A program made the translations under genes and the position numbers. A stretch of 64,000 nucleotides of DNA from Edaphochlamys debaryana (lineage: Eukaryota; Chlorophyta; Chlorophyceae; Chlamydomonadales), in the NCBI GenBank assembly GCA_016858145.1, contig JAEHOE010000015.1, positions 1,364,001 to 1,428,000 of the forward strand. The letters are read 5' to 3'. This document shows, in pieces, positions 55,812-64,000 of this stretch; positions within the stretch are counted from its first letter, which is position 1; every line of letters begins with the position of its first letter. The notes beneath the pieces are model-generated. The model searched no databases and was not told the DNA's origin. It worked only from the letters and a program-made list of their open reading frames with translations.

Positions 55812-56008
55812 CTGCGGCTCCCTCCCGTTTGTTATGCGCCGCAGAGGGCTATGTCCCCTTTCCGCAAGATGCACATCCCATCAAACGCCACGTGTAGCTC
55901 ACCCGGTCCCCGCCCCTGCCCTGCGGCTCCCTTCCGTTTGTTATGCGCCGCCGGGCGAACCCCCCCCCCCCCCCCTGCGGCTCCCTCCCATTTGTTATGC
56001 GCAGCAGG
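55812..56008. repeat. Three copies of a 31-34-bp hairpin-prone repeat
   Basis: Copies start at 55812, 55921 and 55975 and read CTGCGGCTCCCTCCCGTTTG then TTATGCGCCGC. The first copy has perfect 7-bp ends CTGCGGC/GCCGCAG able to pair. Confidence 0.6.
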
Positions 56009-57080
56009 GTGTGCCCCGCCTCCATCAAGGGGCGTCCGGGCCTGCATACTGCACTGATCCGCGCCGGCAGCATATGGGCGGTGTCAGCCTCGGGTTCCGT
56101 AGAGCGCTGTTCGCGTCTGGCAGCCACGTTGATGACTCCGGCTTCCACCCGGGGCGCGTGTGCTGGGTGCCTGGTTTTGTGTGCGCGGCTAGCTGCGTGT
56201 GGCTTCGGCCCGTGGCGGCCCCGGGCGGGGTGTGGGTTCCCGGTGACGGTGACGCAGTTGGTTGGGCCGGGGTGTTGGGGCGGGGCCTTCCGCTGGGGTC
56301 GGAAATGGGGGTGTCCTGCCTTGGGGTTGGGCTGCCGCTGTTTGGGCGGGCGTGGTGTTGGCGCTGTTGGTGGACCCCTGTTGCCCTTCCCCTGTCTCCT
56401 ACCACCTGTACCTGGTAACTCTTTACTCTTCACCCATGCCTTTATCCTTTCCTTTCCCTTTTCCTTTGCCTGTTCGGTTGGCCTGGTATCTGGTGCCTGG
56501 GCTGTTGCATGCCTGACGGTGGCTGAACTTCGATCTTGCTGCACGGGCCCCTGTTGTCAGGGTTCCCCGCGCCTCTGCACCAACTTGCATCGTGTGCATC
56601 CGAATGTAAAAAAAACCCCGAAGCATGCAGAGCCGGACCGGCGTCGCATTGTCGGTCGGGGCGTTGCAACGAGCATGGCAGTCACCCACACCTTTTTGGG
56701 ATCACCTGTTTGCTTGGAGCCCCGGAGACCGCCTCGCGGGGAAGTACATATTTGCTTAGCCCGCCGGGCAGCAAGCCGGCGGGTACGTGCCATATATCGC
56801 GCGTCGCGGACCCTTCCCTCCTAAATGCCCGTGACGGACTGCTTCCGATATTATGTTGATGGCCGTAAGACAGTGGAGCGGCGCGTTCGCGAGGAGTGGG
56901 AGGATGGAGCAGTCGCCTGGACCCCCGGCCCAGGTTGCATGTAAAACGTAAACAGAAGGATGCTTGGAGCCTTATGTGAGCCAGCCGAGCGCCAGCGGCG
57001 CGAGGCGGGCTGCGTTCCCGGGTATCAACCCGATGGCGCGTCTCCCCGAAACGCCCCCGTGAGCCCTGCCGACCAGCGCA
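56009..57080. other. No gene recognised
   Basis: Open frames on both strands are low-complexity or lack family features. An A8 run near 56608 and T/C-rich text near 56430-56470 could be remnants of retrotransposon ends, but this is not supported further. Confidence 0.3.
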
Positions 57081-58124
57081 CTACGAGCCTATGGCAACAA
57101 CGTTAAGCCTGGCTCGGCAATGGGTGTATTGGAGCAGGAGGAGCAAAAGAAGCTTGGGCGGTGGGCCGAGCCGGCCCACCGTATGAACCCGAGCCCGCAT
57201 AATGGTAAGGAGCTATTTGGAGTATGGACATCTGGATGAGGAGGACTTGTTTCCCTAAAGCGGGCGTTCTGTCTTGACGAGCGCCAGGTACGAGAACCAG
57301 CCGGAGCCTGCGGAGTTGCCGGCAATAGGTTGTTTGTGTGAGTTGAGAGTGAGTCTAGGTGAGCGAGCCAGGTAGGCGTGTGCGCTGCGGGTAGGCTGTT
57401 TGGGTTTGGGGGTGCGGCAGCCCGCGCGGGCAGCAGCCGGCCCCCTAGCGCTTGTGTTAGGTGAACTGTGGACTTTGGGCGCGAGCGCAGGTCAGCGGAG
57501 GCTCCGCAAGAGGAGCCCTGGCTTCACGCTCCGGCCGGGCGCGCCGAAGAAGCGCCCGGCCCCCAGCCGCCTTCCACCGCACACACGTCGATACACCCGG
57601 TTACGGAGGCGCCGCCCACACGCCCGGGACGGACCCTGGCGCTGCTTCGGCACCCGAACGGTGCGGGGCCCGCTCGTCCCACCGGCGGCTGCCGCCAGAG
57701 CCGCCACTGGGCCTGCATGGGGCAGCCGAACGGAGCGCCCATTCCAGAGTTCCGGAACCGCATGGGCGACTGCCGTACCAATCCGGGCGCGACGGGAGGC
57801 TTAAATAGCCGCCCGGCCGCATTTCCAGGCATAACCTACCCACGAACCGAGGCGCTCAAGGCCTCGAACCCGGCTCTCTCTTCTCCCTCTTCGCTCTCTT
57901 CTCTCTCTCTCTACGTTCTCGGTACTCGGCGAGCGTCGGACTGATCAACCGCACGCTCGATATCGCGTCCTGTAATCCCGCTTCCTTCACCCACACCCGC
58001 TTCCCCCGCTTCACCTTTCCCTACACCACGCGATAGGATACGGCCTGTGTGAGCTTGCTTACGTAGGTCGCCCCCGATTACCGTGAGCTCGGTAAGCCGT
58101 CGCGCCCGGCTTACCCCTGTTTCC

Positions 58125-58800
58125 CTTTGCCCGCAGGTGGTCGCTCCTCCTGCCTGGCCCGGACCCACGCGCGGAGCCCTCTCGTCTCCCCCCGTGCGCC
58201 CCTGTTTCCCCTTTGCCCGCAGGTGGTCGCTCCTCCTGCCTGGCCCGGACCCACGCGCGGAGCCCTCTCGTCTCCCCCCGTGCGCCCCTGTTTCCCTTTG
58301 CCCGCAGGTGGTCGCTCCTCCTGCCTGGCCCGGACCCACGCGCGGAGCCCTCTCGTCTCCCCCCGTGCGCCCCTGTTTCCCCTTTGCCCGCAGGTGGTCG
58401 CTCCTCCTGCCTGGCCCGGACCCACGCGCGGAGCCCTCTCGTCTCCCCCCATGCGCCCCTGTTTCCCCTTTGCCCGCAGGTGGTAGCTCCTCCTGCCTGG
58501 CCCGGACCCACGCGCGGAGCCCTCTCGTCTCCCCCCGTGCGCCCCTGTTTCCCCTTTGCCCGCAGGTGGCAGCTCCTCCTGCCTGGCCCGGACCCACGCG
58601 CGGAGCCCTCTCGTCTCCCCCCGTGCGCCCCTGTTTCCCCTTTGCCCGCAGGTGGCAGCTCCTCCTGCCTGGCCCGGACCCACGCGCGGAGCCCTCTCGT
58701 CTCCCCCCGTGCGCCCCTGTTTCCCCTTTGCCCGCAGGTGGTAGCTCCTCCTGCCTGGCCCGGACCCACGCGCGGAGCCCTTCTGTCTCCCCCCCGTGTG
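58125..58800. repeat. 86-bp tandem array, eight copies
   Basis: The CCTGGCCCGGACCCACGCGC core starts at 58153, 58239, 58324, 58410, 58496, 58582, 58668 and 58754, so spacing is 85-86 bp. Each copy contains TTTGCCCGCAGGTGG. Copies are almost identical. Diverged units with the same TTGCCCGCAGGT continue to about 59160. Confidence 0.9.
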
Positions 58801-59215
58801 CTCCCTTTCCCGTGCCCGCAGGTGCTTCTGACCTGCCTGGCCCAACCGGACGTGACGTGGTACCATCCCTCTGCCGGTTCTTCTGCTCTCTTGCCCGCAG
58901 GCCTTCCCCTGCCGGCCCAGGACGTGAGGAGGTTCCAATCCCCCTGTCCTCTTCTCTCTGTGCTTTCCCCCTTTTGCCCGCAGGTGCCTCCGACCTGCCT
59001 GGCCCAACCGGACGTGAAGCGGTTCCACTCCCTCTGCCGGTTCTGTGTTTCCCGTGCTCTCCCTTGCCCGCAGGTGCTTCCGACCTGCCAGGCCAACCGG
59101 ACGTGAAGCGGTCCCACTCCCTCTGCCGGTTCTGTGCTATCCCTTGCCCGCAGGTCTCCCCTGCCGGCCCAGGACGTGAGAAGGTTCCAATCCTCCTGTC
59201 CTGCCCTTTCTCTCG

Positions 59216-60324
59216 TGATTCCGTGTGACCTGAGGCGGCGTTCCCCTCCGTCACTTCTTCTTCTTGTGCCCTGAGCCCGGCTCCGGCACGGCGGCTTGCC
59301 CTTTGTGCCCCCGCCCTGTGTTTCCCTCAGGTTCGTACGCGTCAAGCCCTTCTTGCTCACGCGTGAACCCTCTCTCTCTTCTTCTTCTCTGCCCGTGCCC
59401 CTCTGTGCACCGGCCTTTCTATCTGGTTCCCTTCTCGCCGCGTGCATTGCGCCTGCACCCCGGCTCTTGCTTTCTCCCTTGTCTCCCTTGCCCCAGGTCA
59501 CGGGACGCCGTACCTGAGACACACCTGAGACCCCTGAGACTCCTTGAGACTCTCTTGTCTGCCTGTTCCCGAGACTCTGCCCGCGGGTCCCTTACCCCCG
59601 CCGGCCAGTCTCCCTTGCTCTCCCGTACACTAACACGTACTAGAGGAGCCGAGCGCCAGCGAGGCTGCTCCTTGTCTAGCCGTGCTTGCTTCTGCCCTGC
59701 TCTTGCTTGACCTGTTTGTCTGCTCCCTTGCCTGTTTCTCCCTTGCCCGTGACCCGCAGGACCGTACCTGTCCCGCCGTCACCGCACTCTTCTGTCGTGC
59801 ACCGCACCTTACCTGCGTTGCACCTGTTCTGGTCTACCTGCACCACCCTTCTGTGTGTGCACCTGGTTATATCTTGCTTCCGGTTATCTCCCGAGACTCC
59901 CCTCTGGTGTGACGAGTCTTCTTACTCGGCACTCCTTGAAACGCAACCCGGTCCAGTGGCGCGTGTGGCGTACACCATTGAGTCGTGCTAACGTGCTACA
60001 CCCTCTGCTTCGAGCGAAAAATTTGGGTACGCACTTTGGTCTTTACTCATCCGGTGTCCGCTCCCGCTCCGTGGTAGCGGGACCTTGGTTACACGTTTTC
60101 TTCTTCGAGAGCGCGCCCCGTCTGCAGCGGAGCCCCCTCTCCTTGTGCTAACCCCCGAGGGCTCGAGGGCGTCACAACCCCCTCCCTTTTCCCCCTCCGG
60201 CGTTACCCTTTCTTCTTCTTCGGTCCCTTCGGGCCCCCTTCTCCGTTTACGCTTCCGCAACCTTTTCGCGCTTCCGCACTTCTATTCTTGAGAGACCTCT
60301 GAGCTCGTGGCCCCATCTGCGCAA
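59216..60324. other. Leader between the array and gag
   Basis: Pyrimidine-rich sequence without a gene. It probably includes the rest of the LTR and the untranslated leader of the retrotransposon. Confidence 0.4.
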
Positions 60325-61224
60325 ATGGCGACCACCCTCACCCCTTCGGCTCTCAATTCTTTGCCTCCCTTCGATCCCAAGACCATCGCCGCCCCTGACT
60401 GGTTGGACCAGGTTGAGCGTCAGGGCGAGGCCTTCAGATGGTCTGAGCAGGATCGGCTCACGGCTGCCCGTTGTCGTCTAGGAGCTGACGCGTCCGCATG
60501 GGCCAAGTGCGTGCCTCAGCGACTAACCAACTGGGCCGACTTCCGTGCAGCCCTCACGGAGCGATTCTCCGAGCGCGATGAAATCCTGTATTACCGTCTC
60601 GCCAACTGCAAGCAAGGAAAGCGGGAGAGCGTACGAGAATACGCTGACCGCTTCAGAGGATTACTAAGGCAACTTGGCCTCGACGGAGTCCGCGATTTAT
60701 CGCACATGCATAACTTCATGCGTGGCTTGCATCCTGAGATATCGGACAAGATGTATTTGTTCAGGCCACGCGACCTGGACCAGGCCATCGACTGCGCAAG
60801 TTATGCCGCCGAAAGCTCGCGATACCCACGAAGCGACGGCGACCCTTCGGCTTCCGACACCCGGGAGCCCCGTTCCCCTCGCCCTTTCCCCTCCCCCTCC
60901 CCGCAGGTCAACCCATCAGTACAGAAGACCGTACGCTTTGACCAAGACCGGGATAGGGGCAGGGATAGGGCAGATCGGGATCAGTTTGATACGGGGCACT
61001 ACGGAGCGCTCTCAGCGCGCCGAGGGGAGGTTTTGGGGCGTGTACGGCAGGGAGGAAGTGGGGCCTTGAACCCTTGGGAGGTAGAGAAGGGGTTTGGGGG
61101 GGGCGGGGCTGGAAGGGTGCCGGGGAGAAGGCGGGTTGGTGCGCCAAGGGCGGTACGGCAGGCTCGAACCGGCCCCGGTCGAAGCAGAGTTGAGGCCTGC
61201 GGGGGTACTAGTACTGTTCGATAG
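60325..61224 (+). CDS. Retrotransposon Gag (capsid) N-terminal part
   Basis: ATG 60325 gives MATTLTPSALNSLPPFDPKT. The Gag core is clear: DWLDQVERQGEAFRWSEQDR, ALTERFSERDEILYYRLANC, SVREYADRFRGLLRQLGL, FMRGLHPEISDKMYLF. This matches the retrotransposon Gag family. The tail is Arg/Asp-rich (RDRGRDRADRDQFD). After about 61010 the sequence changes character and ends at TAG 61222-61224; the same frame resumes after 61614, so the native Gag was probably longer and is interrupted here. Confidence 0.8.
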   Translation: MATTLTPSALNSLPPFDPKTIAAPDWLDQVERQGEAFRWSEQDRLTAARCRLGADASAWAKCVPQRLTNWADFRAALTERFSERDEILYYRLANCKQGKRESVREYADRFRGLLRQLGLDGVRDLSHMHNFMRGLHPEISDKMYLFRPRDLDQAIDCASYAAESSRYPRSDGDPSASDTREPRSPRPFPSPSPQVNPSVQKTVRFDQDRDRGRDRADRDQFDTGHYGALSARRGEVLGRVRQGGSGALNPWEVEKGFGGGGAGRVPGRRRVGAPRAVRQARTGPGRSRVEACGGTSTVR

Positions 61225-61614
61225 CTCGTTGTTGTCACGCATGCTGACCTCGGTGGACGCGTTCTGACGGCTCACGCGTGTTGATTGGGACCGCTGCAGA
61301 ACACGCCCGGGCGCCAGAGCTTGCGGCCGCCCTGCGGCGCGCTTCGCTCGCCCACCCACCCACCCTGGGCGCCCGGGGGTGCCAGCCTGGGCAGAGCGGG
61401 CCGGGCTGGTCAGGGCGGCGGGGGAGTGAGGGAGAGTTTGTGTGCCGGTTCTGGGCGGCGCCCCCGCCGCCCGTGTGTCTTTCCCCCCCTTTGCTGTTGC
61501 CCCGGGCGCCGGGGCGGGGGGTTGTAGCGTGGCGTGGAGAGTGTGAAAGGGCTTGGCAATTGGCGTTGCGACCGGCTGGGGGTATTCGAGAGCCGGTGAA
61601 CGTTGGAGCGGTAG
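61010..61614. other. Interruption within gag
   Basis: A G-rich, non-Gag-like stretch that ends the frame at 61222 and 61612. It contains a 12-bp inverted repeat (CCCGGGCGCCAG near 61306-61317 against CTGGGCGCCCGGG near 61365-61377). It could be a small insertion or a rearranged segment; borders are not sharp. Confidence 0.4.
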
Positions 61615-64000
61615 CAGTGTAAGGGGAGAGGGTCGGCGAACGAGTCTCCGTACATGCACCAAAAGGGCCCTTCTAGGAACCCCCGCTTCGCGGGCAACGA
61701 AGCCAGACGGGACACTAGACGGGACCCTCGGGCACGGTGGTCCGACGGCAGGGATAGGGATGCAGGGCGGGGCAATGATAGGCGTTTCAACAACGGGCCT
61801 TCTCGCTCTTTCCAAGCCGCTAGTCAGGAGCGGCAAAGCGATAGAAGGCAGTTAGACAACGTCACCCGCCAACTGCAGAACCTTACCCTTTCGGTTATGG
61901 AGTTGCAAAATAGCAACAGTGCTAGCGGCAAAGGCCGCGCAGCACCCCCACGTCGGAACCCACTCAATCGTGCTCCCTCTGCCCCGCCCCGCAGGTCTGG
62001 CAACCCCGTCTACTTCATCGAGACAGAAACCTCTCCTGCTACAAGTTCCCCGCCCCCTGCGGCCGGGAACGAAACCGGCGGCCGTGATCCGGAAATCTAC
62101 CACACGTACAACCCGGATCATGAGGTCTACCTAAAGAGGGTTGGGGAATTTGACAACACCAACTTGCCCCGCAAGCGTGTGGCGTTTTCCCCTGAGCAAA
62201 CAGTGGTGAGTGGCCCTGCCGCCGGCCGGTCCAACACTGCCGCCACTACCCCTAATGGTGGAAAGCCGCCGACCCCCAACGTCACGTCCGCGCCCAACCG
62301 ACCTGCGCCCCCGCCGCAGGCTCCCGGCTTGCCCCGCATGGCCAGCGGCCCTATAACCTCTGGCAACACGGCAACCGTACCTGCACGGCAGCCTTCTCTG
62401 CCGGGACGATCCGGCGCGTATGGTGACGCTGTGAACTGGCAGAGAGACCGCTCGCCCTCCCCCGGGCCTCGCGGCCATGCCAGCGATTGGCAGTCACGTG
62501 ACCGCCCCTCAGGTCACGACCGGCCTGGGTACAGTCCAGGCCGGGGCGGGCTTTCGTCAGGCCGCGCCTCAGAGCGGCCCTGGAAGACCCGCAACCCGGG
62601 CGCCCCCCCCGGTCGCACAGACCCGGTGCCCAAGTCCGACCCCTTTGAGACTGAGCGTCAGCTGGCCGCTGATATCGTGAACAAGATTGTACGACATGCC
62701 GTACCCTTGGGCACCTTGGCCAGCATCAGCATCACCAACGTCTACAGCAGGGTGTGCTCCCAACTGCAAGCCCTAATCCGCAAGGCCGCCCAGCCTCCCT
62801 CGGGCGGCCCAGCTGTAGCGCTGGTGCAGGAGGATGAGCGGCCCGAGGATGAGTGGCTCGAGAAGCTTTGGAGCGGCCAGTTCCCAAGCGCCCCCTCCGA
62901 CCGCCGAGTCCCTCTAACCCTCGCTGCCTCAGGACAAGACTCTGAGGGCCGCCACTACAAGGTGTGCCGTACTCGAGTAAGCGTGCTGAGCGCCGATGGT
63001 TCATGGACACCCCTCGGCGCCGTCGTCGACAGTGGCGCCAGCGTGAGCATGATCGCCACTCCCGCCATCCGTAAGATACGGCGCCTGGACGATATTGAGC
63101 CCACCGACATGGCTTTCAGCAATGCCGACGGGTCTCGTACCCCCGCCGGTGGCCGTCTTCGGACCCTGTTCACCAGCACTGGCGACATGCAATTCGCCAT
63201 CAGCCCCTATGTGTCCAACTCCCTGGGGTACGAACTACTTCTAGGGTCAGACTGGCTTGATGCCGTACAAGCCGACATCTCGTACAAGCGACAAGTGCTG
63301 GAGTACACCAATGACCAAGGACAGCGCGCCACCTTGCCCATTGACTTCATGAGCACGGCGGTGGCACCGGTCCTGTCTTGGGACTGCGCCTCTGAAACCT
63401 CCAGCCTTGAGAGCTACAAGGTCGATGTGGTGGAGGCTCACACGGAAAGCAGGAAGTCCTGGCTTGACGCCCTTGGCTTCCGTCGCGCCCCTCCGGCCTT
63501 GCCCTTGCCCGTCTGCGCAAGCGCTGCAGAGGTCTGCGCTGGTCCCTCGCCTGAGGCGCCGGCCTGCGAGCCTGCCCCGGAGGCCTCAGCGAACCCCGAG
63601 CCCCCTGCTGCCACCGACGTCGTTACCAATAGCCCTGGAACCGCGACTGTCTTGCCTGCGGTCGCCACAGTGCAGAAGGAGGCACCCATGTCTCCCCCTG
63701 CGTCTCCCCAGGGCCCTTGCAGACCCCTCTCGAGGGCCTGCACGCCAGACGAGGAGCTGGTGCTTGCCCCGCAATGGCTTCGCAAGGATTCGGGCTCGTC
63801 CCTCTTGCGACCATGGGCCTGCGCTCCTCCCCGCTCTCCCCCCAAGAGCGCTACAACAACAGCGCCCGTGCCGGGGTGTGAGCCGCCCCGGGAGGCTAGC
63901 GCAAGCCCTAAGCCGGTGCCTGCCTGCGAGCCCGCACCGGAGGACTCTGCGAGCCCCAAACCCAGTGCTGCCCTCGACCCTGTCACTTGCCCTTGGGCCG
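61615..64000 (+). CDS. Gag C-terminus and retropepsin, open to the window end
   Basis: The frame is open from 61615 to 64000 without a stop (first ATG 61654). It begins with an Arg-rich Gag tail (SRNPRFAGNEARRDTRRD; QLDNVTRQLQNLTLSVMELQ), then a Pro-rich linker, then an aspartic protease of retroviral type: LGAVVDSGASVSMIATPAIR with catalytic DSGA, and the closing ELLLGSDWLDAV. This order is typical of Ty3/Gypsy gag-pol. A Pro/Ala/Glu-rich linker with a repeated ACEPAPE motif follows to the end of the window. No zinc knuckle was seen. RT and integrase should lie beyond 64000. Confidence 0.8.

Larger units (their letters stand above)
57081..64000 (+). mobile_element. Ty3/Gypsy-like LTR retrotransposon, 5' part (runs off window)
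   Basis: Order on the plus strand: unclear LTR/leader, 86-bp tandem array (58125-58800) and diverged copies (to about 59215), leader, gag (from 60325), an interruption (within about 61010-61614), then an open frame with retropepsin (DSGA 63028-63039). No primer-binding site could be fixed and the 3' LTR lies outside, so the left boundary is a guess. Confidence 0.65.

Noticed and set aside
57000..57040. GGTATCAACCC considered as a primer-binding site for initiator Met tRNA
   Set aside because: It matches the usual TGGTATCAGAGC only partly and lies far upstream of gag; without the second LTR the site cannot be placed.
58059..59522. 487- and 447-codon minus-strand frames and a 381-codon plus-strand frame over the tandem array
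   Set aside because: All are products of the 86-bp repeat, with the same peptide cycling through. A repeat lacking stops is open in many frames, and no start or family supports a protein.
1..64000. tRNA and rRNA genes
   Set aside because: No cloverleaf with A and B boxes and no rRNA-like conserved stretch was noticed by eye; a covariance search was not possible.

Overview
The window looks like nuclear DNA of a volvocine green alga (Chlamydomonas or a close relative). The DNA is GC-rich, genes are split into many short exons with GTGAGT/GTGCGT-type donors and pyrimidine-CAG acceptors, TGTAA poly(A) signals follow several genes, and one secreted protein has Ser/Pro-rich hydroxyproline-type stretches. 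All exon models were made by eye, checking that splice sites and reading phase agree. No alignment or transcript data were available.

Left half, about 0-39 kb, single-copy genes. (1) 455-6849 (+): REJ/PKD-like ectodomain protein with Thr/Gly linkers, a GPS-like motif and one C-terminal membrane segment. (2) 8549-10872 (-): conserved-looking protein of unknown function, divergent from (3) 11513-16038 (+): a RAMA + MPN (MPND-type) protein whose JAMM metal site lacks its first His. (4) 17285-21662 (+): condensin kleisin CAP-H. (5) 22863-24761 (-): secreted Pro-rich CAP/SCP protein. (6) and (7) 25548-29918 (-) and 30537-35031 (+): head-to-head inverted copies of a VIT + von Willebrand A protein, alike even in introns, around a 618-bp spacer with two outward-facing TATA boxes. 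(8) 36238-36795 (+): small Lys/Ala-rich protein. (9) 37185-38640 (+): small, probably organelle-targeted coiled-coil protein.

Right half, about 39.2-64 kb, mobile elements. An L1-like LINE on the minus strand ('LINE2', about 54.4 to 39.2 kb) is split by a second L1-like LINE ('LINE1', 44.86-50.58 kb), by a DNA element with 38-bp perfect terminal inverted repeats and its own spliced gene (41.15-43.43 kb), and by a related repeat-rich insertion (about 40.6-41.0 kb). Joining the flanks across LINE1 restores the LINE2 reverse-transcriptase frame, so the order of insertion can be read directly. Between 55 and 57 kb lie short repeat relics and the tail of another LINE. From about 57 kb to the window end is the 5' part of a Ty3/Gypsy-like LTR retrotransposon: an 86-bp tandem array, gag, an interruption, then an open frame with a retropepsin that runs off the window.

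The genes do not form one pathway. The cell-surface/secreted group (REJ-like protein, CAP protein) and the nuclear group (RAMA-MPN, condensin) are neighbours without obvious joint regulation. The two divergent pairs (8549-10872/11513-16038 and the VIT-VWA pair) are the likeliest cases of shared promoters.
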